Shown: positions 17,488 through 25,682, counted from the stretch's first letter. The stretch is DNA of 64,000 nt from Bacillus sp. FJAT-18017 (GCF_001278805.1 NZ_CP012602.1:4189501-4253500); one strand, 5' to 3'. The notes: a model not told the origin generated them from the sequence alone. Translations and numbers: made by a program.

Positions 17488-18123
17488 GTGTTGGAAAAAG
17501 AACATTTTAAAATAACAAATCACCTTAAAAACCTTACAGAGGGACATATCTTATATATTTTCGAGAACATAGAGGATTATATAAGACATATAGAGGACTT
17601 TGTTATGTACGGTCTGGAACAGAATCAATATCCCATAATTATCGAAAATGATCGGATCAATCTACTATTGAGAAAAAGTCTTGCAGCGATTTTGAGCAAA
17701 AGCCAATCAAATAAAGTAATCATCATCAACAACTTTGATTTTTATTATGCTAAGGGAGATTTTCAATGTAATTCAATCTTCGAGTATCTGCCGAGATTAA
17801 TTGAAGGTTATTCAGATGAGGTTGTCGTGCGGACTTGGGCTCACGTCGAGTGGGGAGATGAGCGTGACGTACATAAAAAATTATCAATCTCTGAAAAAGA
17901 AGCGGATGTGATTGTTAGTCATAAAAAACTTCTTTCTGTTTGTGCCTACGACGCCTATAGGGTCAATGATGAACTTAAAGAAAACCTTTTAAATAGGCAT
18001 AACTTCCTTCTGAAGGATCTGGATGCATTGCCAGAAAATGATGAAGAAAGAATGCAGCAGCTGCTGGATAGAAGAGCTTTTAGAGAAGAATATTATAAAA
18101 CACTTGCTAAGAAGTGGCATTAA
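17488..18123 (+). CDS. Stand-alone MEDS (DcmR sensory) domain protein
   Basis: This 211-residue cytosolic protein matches the MEDS domain, a RecA/KaiC-related fold first seen in the DcmR regulator. It begins with GHILYIFENIEDYIRHIEDF, has the strand-loop QYPIIIEND, and carries the characteristic LLSVCAYDAYRV near residues 150-160. There is no HTH or kinase domain, so it must act through a partner. The start is GTG (17488) with a weak GGGG site. The C-terminal 40 residues are helical and charged. The signal and partner are unknown. Confidence 0.78.
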   Translation: MLEKEHFKITNHLKNLTEGHILYIFENIEDYIRHIEDFVMYGLEQNQYPIIIENDRINLLLRKSLAAILSKSQSNKVIIINNFDFYYAKGDFQCNSIFEYLPRLIEGYSDEVVVRTWAHVEWGDERDVHKKLSISEKEADVIVSHKKLLSVCAYDAYRVNDELKENLLNRHNFLLKDLDALPENDEERMQQLLDRRAFREEYYKTLAKKWH

Positions 18124-18348
18124 AGGAGGATATCTAATGGTTTCCTCCTTTATTTCTTTTGATAATATTGGAAGTACAAAGTTAGAATTAACAGTGCTTC
18201 TCGCATAGTGTTTTGCATTCGAACCTACAAGAAATTCGGGAAGTGTATTTACAAGAAAAAAGGCTCCGAGCAAGGGTCTCTAAGCATTTTTTACAGTAAT
18301 CCCCTTAAAGATAAGGATCCCCGCTAAATAAGAGGAAGATTATTTTAA

Positions 18349-19230
18349 TTATAGAAACCATTCGCCCTGAGCAATTTTTTCTACTTTTCCTCCCACATAT
18401 ACTATTATTTCGCCGTTTTCATTACTTGCCTTTAAAAACAATAAAGATCGTCTTTTAATTTCATATCCTTGTTCTACACGAATATTAATTTCGCTTTTAC
18501 CAAAATACCGATATTTAACTAAGTAAGCAGCCAAACAACCATTAGAACTTCCAGTAGCAGCATCTTCTGGAATACCAAAATAATCTGCAAAGTCTCGAAC
18601 GTTCAAATGATTATCTACACTATATGTTTCAGGGGAGAAGACCATAATTGCTTTTGCATCAGTATGCTCGATTAATTCAAAGTATTTTTCTTTATTAATT
18701 CTAACTTTTTTAACAGCTTCTAAAGATTTTAAAGGTACAACAATCACAGGAAGTCCTGTTGAGACCTCCTGGATAGGAAATCTATCATCTATGTAGTCTT
18801 TATTTACATTTAAAACAGCAGAAACCTTATTTATATCTAAAATTCGGCCAAAAGTGGGGGTATTTTGTTTCATCCAAAGTATTTGTTCTTGTTTATCGAA
18901 CGAAACGGGTATCTGTCCGGTTTTAAAATTTAGAATAAGCTTATCTATTGGTTCCCCTATTATTTCATTTTGAATGATAAATGCAGTTCCTAAGGTGGGG
19001 TGTCCAGCAAAAGGAACCTCTTCATTAGGTGTAAAAATACGAACATCATAACCATCATCTTTTTGTGTATCTGATAAAATAAAAGTGGTCTCTGAATAAT
19101 TAATCTCTTTGGCTATTTGTTGCATTTTATTATCCGAAATATTTTCTGCATTCTTAAAAACAGCAAGTTGATTTCCTGTATATTTCCCTTGTGAAAAAAC
19201 ATCCACAATTGAAAAAATAATTTTCCCCAT
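18349..19230 (-). CDS. PhzF family isomerase
   Basis: This is a 293-residue protein of the phenazine-biosynthesis PhzF / diaminopimelate-epimerase-like fold. It has two pseudo-symmetric halves, the catalytic Glu in NYSETTF (E47), the PFAGHPTLGTAF segment and the second-half motif EDAATGSSNGCLAAYL. A real phenazine operon is absent, as usual for Bacillus PhzF proteins, so the substrate is unknown. The RBS is GGTGGAGG. It is followed on the same strand by nothing, and a separate acetyltransferase gene lies upstream. Confidence 0.93.
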   Translation of the reverse strand: MGKIIFSIVDVFSQGKYTGNQLAVFKNAENISDNKMQQIAKEINYSETTFILSDTQKDDGYDVRIFTPNEEVPFAGHPTLGTAFIIQNEIIGEPIDKLILNFKTGQIPVSFDKQEQILWMKQNTPTFGRILDINKVSAVLNVNKDYIDDRFPIQEVSTGLPVIVVPLKSLEAVKKVRINKEKYFELIEHTDAKAIMVFSPETYSVDNHLNVRDFADYFGIPEDAATGSSNGCLAAYLVKYRYFGKSEINIRVEQGYEIKRRSLLFLKASNENGEIIVYVGGKVEKIAQGEWFL

Positions 19231-19384
19231 TATTTCTATACCTCCACCTTGACTGTAGAATTTTTATAACTTGCTATTTATTTTCTTTTTAAGATTCAGG
19301 ATTGCTGCTCCGTCTTTACAATAAGGATTCAAGTAAAAGCTGTTAACCATCTTGGATTCAAAGACCGTTTTAGTTGAAGTAATT

Positions 19385-19846
19385 TTACTGTTCATACGGA
19401 TTTTTAAGTACCTTTTGCATAAATAGTTCGGGATTATTAATCTGTTCAAAACCATATTGGCTATATAATGAATGTGCATCATTTGTAGCTAACATAAATC
19501 TGCGAACTCCGTGTAATTCGGAATGGTTTGTGATAAAATCCATTAACCATTTTGATAGCCCTATTTTCCGATAATCAAGCAATATAAACACATCACAAAG
19601 ATAAGCGAACGTTGCTAAATCAGTGATTACCCTCGCAAAACCGACTTGTTCAAAATCTTCTTTACCTGCATCACCTTTATAAACCCCAAAACATAGCGGA
19701 GAATTTTCTATTGCCTTTTTTACAGTTTGAACGGGTATACCTTTTGACCAGTATGCTTCTTGAGATAAGTAGTTATGTATTAATGGTAAATCTAAATACT
19801 CTTTATTTGTAGAAATCGAAAATCCTTTATTAGTCCATATATCCAA
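19385..19846 (-). CDS. GNAT family N-acetyltransferase
   Basis: This 153-residue protein belongs to the Bacillus GNAT group beginning with FSISTNKEYLDLPLIHNYLS, followed by AYWSKGIPVQTVKKAIENS. It has the core strand-loop CDVFILLDYRKIGLSKWLM. The usual R-x-x-G-x-G loop is reduced to YRKIGLS. The C-terminal LYSQYGFEQ fits the fold. The start is TTG with GGGGGAA upstream. The substrate is unknown. Confidence 0.85.
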   Translation of the reverse strand: MDIWTNKGFSISTNKEYLDLPLIHNYLSQEAYWSKGIPVQTVKKAIENSPLCFGVYKGDAGKEDFEQVGFARVITDLATFAYLCDVFILLDYRKIGLSKWLMDFITNHSELHGVRRFMLATNDAHSLYSQYGFEQINNPELFMQKVLKNPYEQ

Positions 19847-19914
19847 TTTAATTCCCCCAAATTTTTCACATGTTCTGTAATCAATTTAAACTTTTAATTA
19901 AGAGTTAATCAACA

Positions 19915-19979
19915 AAACTCCCGTTTGTTCAATAAGAAATTCAACAAAAAGGTGCGTAATCCTTACTGGATTATCGCAC
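19915..19979 (-). terminator. Terminator-like repeat after the 48-residue membrane protein gene
   Basis: The arm ACTCCCGTTTGTT, then AAGAAATTCAACAAAAA, leads into the hairpin TGCGTAATCC-TTACT-GGATTATCGCA (19953-19978). This is the close relative of 9046-9106. Read on the minus strand it has a U-run and lies about 20 bp past the stop at 19997. Confidence 0.7.
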
Positions 19980-19996
19980 ACGTAAATTCAATAAAA

Positions 19997-20143
19997 TTAC
20001 TGAAACAACCTTACTATCCAAACAATCAGATACATGGGAGCAGCAACAATAATCATCCCCGCCAGTAAATAACTAATTGACCTTATGATAAACTTAAAGA
20101 CATCATATATAGCTCCCGCCAAGTCATCAACAAACTTCTTCAT
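19997..20143 (-). CDS. Small membrane protein, 48 residues
   Basis: An ATG with an ideal GGAGGT site 7 nt upstream opens a 48-codon frame ending TAA. The protein begins MKKFVDDLAGAIYDVFKFI and contains one membrane helix (about residues 24-45, LLAGMIIVAAPMYLIVWIV). A family hairpin terminator follows directly. The combination of RBS, hydrophobic helix and terminator makes this a probable real gene. The function is not recognised. Confidence 0.65.
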   Translation of the reverse strand: MKKFVDDLAGAIYDVFKFIIRSISYLLAGMIIVAAPMYLIVWIVRLFQ

Positions 20144-20266
20144 TAATTAAACCTCCAACGGCTAAAACTTGTTAGTTTAATTTTACCATCGATCCCCTTG
20201 GAAAAATCAAAATATTGAATATCTTTAATGGCCTTCTTAAACGCTACTCCCCCTTTAGCGCAAAAA

Positions 20267-20297
20267 GGTGCTTTAATCCTTCTTGGATTAAAGCACC
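20267..20297 (-). terminator. Terminator (perfect member of the hairpin family)
   Basis: The perfect 13-bp stem GGTGCTTTAATCC / GGATTAAAGCACC has the loop TTCTT, and the minus-strand U-run comes from the A-tract at 20262-20266. It follows the stop of the gene at 20316. Confidence 0.85.
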
Positions 20298-20315
20298 ATT
20301 AGTTATTAAGATTAT

Positions 20316-20801
20316 TTAAAGTTCATTAATAACATTAATCTCTTTGGAAACAGGTAACCCGAAATATTTGTACTTTATCGTAATGAATTCAATTGGTTGC
20401 TTAAAGTTCTTAATTCTAATGCCGTATTGAATAGGAGTGTTTTCTTTTTTATTGAGGGCATCTATTACCTGATCACTTGAGAGTCTGGGATTAACAAATT
20501 CTTCCCCAAAATCAACAAATTTTATCGACTCGTTATCCGTCCCGCTTTGTACAATATGTGAAGTATCATAACTAATCCCTAAGTCCACCTTGCCAACTTG
20601 GTTATTTATTAGTACCTCTTTTATTAGCACCTTACTAATTCCTTCGTTATCTAAATGAAATACAATCTCTTTGTTCCCGTTCATATCTTCATAAGTTGAA
20701 CTTCCGTTTATAGTAATTGGATTACTAAAGTAAATCAAACCAAGAAACACAACGAGTGTGCCAGTTAACATAATTGATAGTACAGTAAGACTTTTTTTCA
20801 A
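20316..20801 (-). CDS. Hypothetical membrane-anchored extracytoplasmic protein
   Basis: This 161-residue protein has an N-terminal anchor (VLSIMLTGTLVVFLGLIYF, residues 7-25) followed by a beta-rich outer domain without cysteines. The TTG start follows AGGGGGAAAAG. No family is recognised. The outer part (ITINGSSTYED ... FITIKYKYFGLPV) looks like a single Ig-like or jelly-roll domain, which is inference. A small two-helix membrane protein is encoded just upstream on the same strand. Confidence 0.65.
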   Translation of the reverse strand: MKKSLTVLSIMLTGTLVVFLGLIYFSNPITINGSSTYEDMNGNKEIVFHLDNEGISKVLIKEVLINNQVGKVDLGISYDTSHIVQSGTDNESIKFVDFGEEFVNPRLSSDQVIDALNKKENTPIQYGIRIKNFKQPIEFITIKYKYFGLPVSKEINVINEL

Positions 20802-20899
20802 AAGCTTTTCCCCCTAAAGCTTAATATTCATTCTTGGTAAACTAAACGGCACCGCTTAGCAATTTTATTTTTTTGCTAACCTACCTTATTTTTATTACC

Positions 20900-21073
20900 T
20901 CATTTTATGTATCTTTTAGCTATTAAACATCCCACCAACGAAACTGCAATCGCTATAAATGGAATATAAACCGTACTTTCCGTGTACAACGTTACAAAAT
21001 AACCCAATATAGGCAACAAGATTATTAGTAGAATTATGACAAAAATTGATTGCCGAGTAGTTAATTTCAGCAA
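20900..21073 (-). CDS. Small membrane protein, 57 residues
   Basis: A frame from TTG (21073) to TGA encodes a basic start (LLKLTTRQS), two hydrophobic helices (FVIILLIILLPILGYFVTL and YIPFIAIAVSLVGCLIA) and a KRYIK end. GGTGGTGA lies about 12 nt before the TTG, so the start is uncertain. The amphipathic, two-helix composition argues for a real gene. The family is unknown. Confidence 0.5.
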   Translation of the reverse strand: MLKLTTRQSIFVIILLIILLPILGYFVTLYTESTVYIPFIAIAVSLVGCLIAKRYIK

Positions 21074-21418
21074 AATTCACTTATTTCACCACCATTTTCC
21101 ACGCCCGATATTTGAGTAAGCCTCCTTAATTTTAACATAAATAACCAATTAATCTTTTATAAATTTCAGTACATCCTTTTACCATATCAATCAAATTTCC
21201 ACGGTGACAATAACTATTGTTAATGTGTCAACAAGGTAGCGATTGCTATGTGAAGTCACCGTTCATTTATATAAAATAAAGAAGCAGTCTAATTAATTAA
21301 ATTGGACTGCTAATTGGAGTGCTGATTTAGTTTTTGTACTAAAATACAGAACCATTTACTTTTTTATAGCCGGTGATATCAACGGAAGTGCCCATTTGTT
21401 CATACTACATTGATTTAC
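21074..21418. other. Intergenic region with one hairpin
   Basis: About 345 bp of AT-rich DNA. The only structure is the inverted repeat AGCAGTC...GACTGCT at 21283-21311 (with AATT/AATT inside), probably the terminator of the DUF4386 gene on the minus strand. No credible gene is seen. Confidence 0.5.
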
Positions 21419-22150
21419 TTAAGTTACGGTTATTACACCGTTTTGTTTGGTAACTGAAATGGAAGCAAGCGCCTGTTCATTAAAGCCTTTAGAGATCAGC
21501 CATACTGCTAAGATCATTTCATTAGCTGCTACTGGCAGAGCCAAAATGCCGCCCCACACAGAAATTTGCTCAATGACGCCGAACATGACCAGTAAGGAAC
21601 ATACAAATACAGAGATTGCACCTGTAATACCAAGGATGGATAGCGGTCTTGGAACGAGCCTGGTTTTATAAAATATATAGCTGTACATGATGGTGTTGAG
21701 TCCTAGCATGAAAAGCGGGCCAAGCATGAAGGTCCAGTCGTGAATTGCTTTTAACAAAATTCCTGAACTTTGGTAGGAGGCAATATCCGGGGCTCCTGCC
21801 GATACAAATTCACGGCTCAAAGTTAGAAGGGAAAGAACACTAATTACTCCAACTGTGATGACAATTGCTTCGAGAAACCGGAAGCAAACATGCCATATGG
21901 CGATTGTTTCGTTGTATTTCCTTAATATCGGGAACATGACTGTTGCAGTGCCAATTGCTGAAACGACAAGGAACAGTTCCATAACAGCGCCAAGTACAAT
22001 CTGGCTTCCATGTTCAGCGCCATTCATAAGGTAGTCTGGACCTATTAGGATTGGATCGTACAATTTCAGGCCGATAACTGCCGTGACCGCAGCGAGAATA
22101 AACAATACCCCTACAAGTTTTGCCGCTTTTCTGTTTGAATTCAATTCCAT
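21419..22150 (-). CDS. DUF4386 family membrane protein
   Basis: This 243-residue protein has six or seven membrane helices and matches DUF4386. It has the N-terminal AAKLVGVLFILAAVTAVIG, the central LKAIHDWTFMLGPLFMLGLN and the C-terminal AVWLISKGFN characteristic of the family. The start is ATG with TAGGGG upstream. It follows an XRE regulator gene (gap 23 bp) and a DUF2178-like membrane gene, so the three are likely one operon under the XRE repressor. The function is unknown. Confidence 0.88.
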   Translation of the reverse strand: MELNSNRKAAKLVGVLFILAAVTAVIGLKLYDPILIGPDYLMNGAEHGSQIVLGAVMELFLVVSAIGTATVMFPILRKYNETIAIWHVCFRFLEAIVITVGVISVLSLLTLSREFVSAGAPDIASYQSSGILLKAIHDWTFMLGPLFMLGLNTIMYSYIFYKTRLVPRPLSILGITGAISVFVCSLLVMFGVIEQISVWGGILALPVAANEMILAVWLISKGFNEQALASISVTKQNGVITVT

Positions 22151-22173
22151 CCCCTACTTTCCTAAATTCAAGC

Positions 22174-22398
22174 TTACTCTTTTGGATCGTTCCCATAAAA
22201 GAATACTTCTTCCAACGGCAAGTTAAAGGCGAGAGCGATACGGAAGGCCAGTTCCAAAGATGGGGAGTAATTTCCCTTTTCAAGAGCTACGATTGTTTGT
22301 CTAGTTACACCTACCTTGTCAGCGAGCTGCTGCTGTGTCATTTCATTATGGTTGAAGCGTAGTTTGCGAATATGGTTGCCGACAAGATTCTTACTCAC
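22174..22398 (-). CDS. XRE-family (YozG-like) transcriptional regulator
   Basis: This 74-residue protein is almost wholly an HTH_3 domain. It has the recognition region TQQQLADKVGVTRQTIVALEKGNYSPSLELAFRI and the tail LPLEEVFFY. Regulators of this size in Firmicutes commonly repress a neighbouring small membrane-protein gene. The start is GTG after AAGGAG. It sits between a DUF2178-like gene (2-bp gap) and a DUF4386 gene. A palindrome TTTACA-AAG-TGTAAA upstream of the operon is a likely operator. Confidence 0.92.
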   Translation of the reverse strand: MSKNLVGNHIRKLRFNHNEMTQQQLADKVGVTRQTIVALEKGNYSPSLELAFRIALAFNLPLEEVFFYGNDPKE

Positions 22399-22400
22399 GG

Positions 22401-22847
22401 CTATACTCCTTTCCGATAGTGATAAAGTTTTGTAATCGAACCAGCCAGATCCGAGATGAATCCTGCCAGGATCAGGATGATGAACATCGCCTGTGACGGC
22501 TGATAAAAGACCAGCGAGCCCATTGCGAACAGGAAGCCGCTAACAAACAGAAAGAATGAATTCCGGAATGCTTTCAATCCAATTAATTTATCGAGTTCAT
22601 CCTCGAAACTTGGTTCCTTTTCTCTAGTCGTTATCCGATAGTAGATGTTAAAAATAATGCTGATTATAATATGTGCGACTACGGAGAATAAAGTCAGGAT
22701 GAGGACGAAGGAGCCCCAGTATTGAAAGGTTGCAGCGGATTCGAGGCCTCCTCCTGGATGCCTCGGGTACATGTACAAGCAATAGCCAATAAAAATGAGG
22801 ATTGTGCTGAACAGAGAAACGATGCTTTTCTTTTCTTGATACGTCAA
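22401..22847 (-). CDS. DUF2178-like membrane protein
   Basis: This 148-residue protein has four hydrophobic helices (about 8-26, 42-68, 95-113 and 118-140) and a charged middle loop (REKEPSFEDELDKLIGLKAFRNS). The loop EDELDKLIGLKA is typical of the membrane proteins paired with short XRE regulators. The start is TTG with AGGAGGTG. It is the first gene of the operon that includes the regulator. The function is unknown. Confidence 0.75.
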   Translation of the reverse strand: MTYQEKKSIVSLFSTILIFIGYCLYMYPRHPGGGLESAATFQYWGSFVLILTLFSVVAHIIISIIFNIYYRITTREKEPSFEDELDKLIGLKAFRNSFFLFVSGFLFAMGSLVFYQPSQAMFIILILAGFISDLAGSITKLYHYRKGV

Positions 22848-22871
22848 ATTTGCACCTCCTGTATGCTTTGT

Positions 22872-22908
22872 TTTACAAAGTGTAAAGTTTTATATACTTA
22901 ATGTAAAG
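22872..22908 (-). promoter_or_regulatory. Putative operator of the XRE operon
   Basis: A perfect 15-bp palindrome, TTTACA-AAG-TGTAAA (22872-22886), is followed by a second TGTAAAG half-site 21 bp further on (22902-22908). Both lie 25-60 bp before the first gene of the operon, where a short XRE repressor would be expected to bind. Confidence 0.5.
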
Positions 22909-23047
22909 CAAACTATACATAGAGTCAATAAAAAGTTTCAGAAAATTAAGCCTATTTTACAGAGCTAGCTCCAATAGCCATTCTTGTTGGTTTTCTTTGG
23001 TGGGAATGGTGGGCGAAGTGAATGTGGTTGCCGCTTTGGTCGTAGGT

Positions 23048-23068
23048 GCCGGCGCAGGCCGGCTTTTT
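23048..23068 (+). terminator. Orphan terminator hairpin
   Basis: The GC-rich stem GCCGG / CCGGC is followed by TTTTT. Just upstream, 22970-23020 reads PIAILVGFLWWEWWAK and stop in one plus frame. This could be the last piece of a lost gene that the terminator once served. Confidence 0.4.
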
Positions 23069-23122
23069 CCAAAAAGAAGGTTGTTGTGAAAAAAGCTATG
23101 ATAAAATGAAGGGACTATTTGG

Positions 23123-23605
23123 TTGGTTATTGGGGTGAATGGTTTGGGAGAGGACGATAAATCGTTTAAGGAAGAGTCGTTTGGTACAAAGGTAGTTATT
23201 ATCATTGCTATTGCAGTACTGATTATGGGTGCTGTTGGATTTGCTTTTGGAGTTTACTATTTTGGGCTTTTGGGGATTTTCAACCTGGTGGGAGTTCAAT
23301 ATGATTCTTTGTTTTCATTCTTTTTATTTGTTGTATTGTTTTTCCTTTTAGGAATTCCGGGAGAGCTTGTTGTTAAGGTCTTTGAGGTCTTGCTGTCGTT
23401 TCTTTCTGCAGATAACATTTCGACGAGGTTTTTAATAAACGGGTTGGTTAATTGGTCGATTTTATCGTTGGCGGACTTTTTTATGGATTCTATTTATATC
23501 AGCCAGCCGACATTGCTTGGTATTGCTTGTATTATCGCGATCATTGAAACAGTCCTGGATAAGGATGAGAAACGGGGCTCTCAGGTGAAAAAGCAGCAGC
23601 AGTGA
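23123..23605 (+). CDS. YrvL-family membrane protein
   Basis: This 160-residue protein has four membrane helices. It resembles YrvL of B. subtilis: a charged N-terminus with FGTKVVIIIAIAVLIMGAV, then FGLLGIFNLVGVQYDSLFS, a LSLADFFMDSI segment and a charged tail. YrvL is known there as a negative regulator linked to SigO/RsoA and oxalate decarboxylase. That partner system is not present here, so the role is uncertain. The start is TTG (23123) with AAGGG 9 nt upstream. A GTG at 23135 is an alternative. Confidence 0.72.
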   Translation: MVIGVNGLGEDDKSFKEESFGTKVVIIIAIAVLIMGAVGFAFGVYYFGLLGIFNLVGVQYDSLFSFFLFVVLFFLLGIPGELVVKVFEVLLSFLSADNISTRFLINGLVNWSILSLADFFMDSIYISQPTLLGIACIIAIIETVLDKDEKRGSQVKKQQQ

Positions 23606-23624
23606 TAAATACTAAAGAAAGCAA

Positions 23625-23660
23625 AAGCGGCTTGGCCTTATGAATAGGCTATAGCCGCTT
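23625..23660. terminator. Hairpin between convergent genes
   Basis: The stem AAGCGGCT / AGCCGCTT with an inner GCC/GGC lies between the YrvL-like and acetyltransferase genes. It is likely bidirectional. Confidence 0.6.
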
Positions 23661-23690
23661 ACCATTTTTATGGTCAATTATTGTTAAGTC

Positions 23691-24251
23691 CTAGAGTTCA
23701 ATCTCTTTAATGATTCTTGCCGGGTTCCCGCCTACTACTACATTATCTGGTACATCTTTCGTAACGACGGCACCTGAGGCGATTACGACATTGTCTCCTA
23801 CCGTTACCCCAGGGTTTATTATTGCGCTTCCCCCAATCCAGACATTGTTTCCAAACGTAATCGGCTTGGCATATTCTTTACCGGAATTACGTTCAGTTGG
23901 ATGAAGTGGATGTGTTGCCGTATAGATTTGGACTCCTGGTGCCAGCATGCAATTATCCCCAAATCGCACTTCACAAACATCTAAAATCGTGCAATCAAAG
24001 TTTGCATAAAAGTTTTCGCCTACGTGCGTGTTATAGCCATAATCAAAGCGGATATTTGGCTCAATATACACGTTTTCCCCAGTGGAACCGAGTAATTCCT
24101 TCAGTAACTGGGTTCTCAGTTCGCCTTCAGATTCTTTTGTTAGGTTATAGACCCTGACCTTGCGCCTTGCTTCCTCACGATCCTTTAGCAATACAGGGTC
24201 AGCGGGGTTATACATTTCTCCTGCGATCATTTTTTCTTTTTCGGTTTTCAT
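23691..24251 (-). CDS. maa: Maltose O-acetyltransferase (left-handed beta-helix)
   Basis: This 186-residue protein starts [19 protein letters not shown], the standard Maa start. AGTAGG lies about 9 nt before this ATG (24251), so an upstream extension of 26 residues is not used. The hexapeptide-repeat beta-helix follows, with the active-site His in [10 protein letters not shown] and the C-terminal [10 protein letters not shown]. The family transfers acetyl from acetyl-CoA to maltose or glucose. The gene is monocistronic. Confidence 0.93.
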   Translation of the reverse strand: MKTEKEKMIAGEMYNPADPVLLKDREEARRKVRVYNLTKESEGELRTQLLKELLGSTGENVYIEPNIRFDYGYNTHVGENFYANFDCTILDVCEVRFGDNCMLAPGVQIYTATHPLHPTERNSGKEYAKPITFGNNVWIGGSAIINPGVTVGDNVVIASGAVVTKDVPDNVVVGGNPARIIKEIEL

Positions 24252-24553
24252 CGTATGACCTACTTTCAATGGATTTGAAGTATATCCAAACTGATAAACC
24301 CTCTTTGTGTTTCTCAGTGAATGGACCATTTTTTTCTAACAGCTACTATACAAACTCTGCAAACCTACTCTATGTATTTATCCTATTGATCATAAGTTCA
24401 AGTCCAAGGCTTTGTAAACCAACAAATAATCTTGCTGCCAATTTTCTCAACTACCGGCAGTAAAAACTGGCCTTGAGGTATTCTTTTAAATCAAGCTGTC
24501 GAACAGCTCATAACCTGGTAATAAAAAATCTGGTCGAAAAAGGATGTCGATTT

Positions 24554-25003
24554 TTAAGTTCTTACTAGCAAAGTTACTAATTCCTCTGGTACCAATCTTA
24601 GTTTATTGTCTGCAAATGAATTAAGCGGCTTCCAGGATAGTTTAATTCTTTGGCCATTATCCTCAATCCCTATAAAAGTTGATTTTTCATAGAATGATTT
24701 ATCAACAAATTCAGCGTCATACACAAAAACGATTTCATGGCCCAGGTCACCGTTATAGGTAAAAATATTTTCAATTGTCCCTAAGTGTTTTATGTTAATG
24801 ATGTTCGCGCCGATTTCTTCGAGCACTTCTCTTTCCAATGCTTCTGAACTTGTTTCCCCATATTCGATTCCTCCGCCAATGGGACGATAATAATAATCTT
24901 GCTTTACCTGGTCAAAGCCTTCACAGACCAGGATTGAATCGCCTTTTTTAAAACACAGATTGATATTGCCCGAATTTCTCCTTTTCTCATCTTTTTCCTC
25001 CAC
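24554..25003 (-). CDS. NUDIX hydrolase
   Basis: This 149-residue protein contains a complete Nudix box at about residues 43-65. It starts GGGIEYGETSSEALEREV and continues LEEIGA, with all catalytic Gly, Glu and Arg residues present. The sequence before the box (YYYRPIGG) is typical of the YjhB/MutT-like group acting on nucleoside diphosphate derivatives. The annotated GTG start overlaps its own GGAGG, so the true start may be slightly downstream. The gene is monocistronic. Confidence 0.92.
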   Translation of the reverse strand: MEEKDEKRRNSGNINLCFKKGDSILVCEGFDQVKQDYYYRPIGGGIEYGETSSEALEREVLEEIGANIINIKHLGTIENIFTYNGDLGHEIVFVYDAEFVDKSFYEKSTFIGIEDNGQRIKLSWKPLNSFADNKLRLVPEELVTLLVRT

Positions 25004-25057
25004 TCCCTGATGACTCCATTAGATGATACTGGTCCTTATAAACGCAACTTGTAAAAG

Positions 25058-25161
25058 GTGTGTTTTACTCGACATTTCTGTTCTCCGGAGGCGGCAAAAC
25101 GTCTAGAAAGTGTGGTTTTCTCGACGTTTCTGTTCTCTGAAGATAGCAAAACGTCTAGAAA
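25058..25161. repeat. Two tandem 52-bp repeats containing inverted repeats
   Basis: The units 25058-25109 and 25110-25161 are about 85% identical. Each begins GTGTG and ends AAAACGTCTAGAAA. In unit 2 GACGTTT and AAACGTC form a stem around a 17-nt loop. Unit 2 runs a few bases into the end of the next minus-strand gene. Confidence 0.75.
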
Positions 25162-25481
25162 ATGTTATTATTTGACTTTTTCTTTTTAGAAAAGCTAAGT
25201 ATTCCGATTATCAAAAATACCATACTCAAGGCCCAGGCAATCCCAGACATCGCTATCCGAAGGGATATTTCTTCGGATGCCATCGGATGAATATAATTAA
25301 AGGAAATAGCTTGTAGAAAGAAATATATTGCTACCGAAAATATAACAAAATGTAAGACTACCCAAGCGTATGCAGCACGTTTATCTCTGATCCATACCAG
25401 CAGGACAACCAGAAATGCAACTCCCATTACAATAGAGAAACCGCTAATTAGTAAGCTTATTACTTCCTGTTCTAAAGGCAT
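25155..25481 (-). CDS. Hypothetical three-helix membrane protein
   Basis: This 108-residue protein has three hydrophobic helices (about residues 8-28, 37-60 and 76-96) and the tail FSKKKKSNNNIF. The start is ATG with GAGGAGG. Its last codons overlap the second 52-bp repeat unit, so the repeat may have replaced the original 3' end. No family is recognised. Confidence 0.7.
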   Translation of the reverse strand: MPLEQEVISLLISGFSIVMGVAFLVVLLVWIRDKRAAYAWVVLHFVIFSVAIYFFLQAISFNYIHPMASEEISLRIAMSGIAWALSMVFLIIGILSFSKKKKSNNNIF

Positions 25482-25650
25482 CTATCCTACCTCCTCAAAT
25501 TCGGATGATTTAATTCCTTTTATTTACTTCTAATTTCGACAAAAAGCCACGGTTTCCTTTAAGAAGCTCTTTTCCAAACCAACAATTCTTCCATATTTCA
25601 TAAGGACTTTGTTTTAAGAATACTTCTCCTGTTATGGATTAGGTCCAAAC

Positions 25651-25682
25651 AAAAAAACGAATCGGGGAACTTCCCCGATTCG
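25651..25682 (-). terminator. Terminator of wrbA
   Basis: A near-perfect GC-rich stem, CGAATCGGGGA / TCCCCGATTCG, has a U7 run on the minus strand. It begins only 8 bp past the stop. Confidence 0.9.

Noticed and set aside
18122-18273. AAAGGAGG followed by an ATG frame of 23 codons on the plus strand, and on the minus strand a frame reading LGAFFLVNTLPEFLVGSNAK.
   Set aside because: The plus frame stops early and has no identifiable product. The minus frame runs antisense into the MEDS gene. Either could be a remnant, but I cannot tell which strand was coding.
19264-19384. Coding-like tail FYLNPYCKDGAAILNLKKK on the minus strand after the acetyltransferase gene.
   Set aside because: There is no start or RBS of its own, and no family is recognised. 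It may be the end of a lost gene, but the evidence is too thin.
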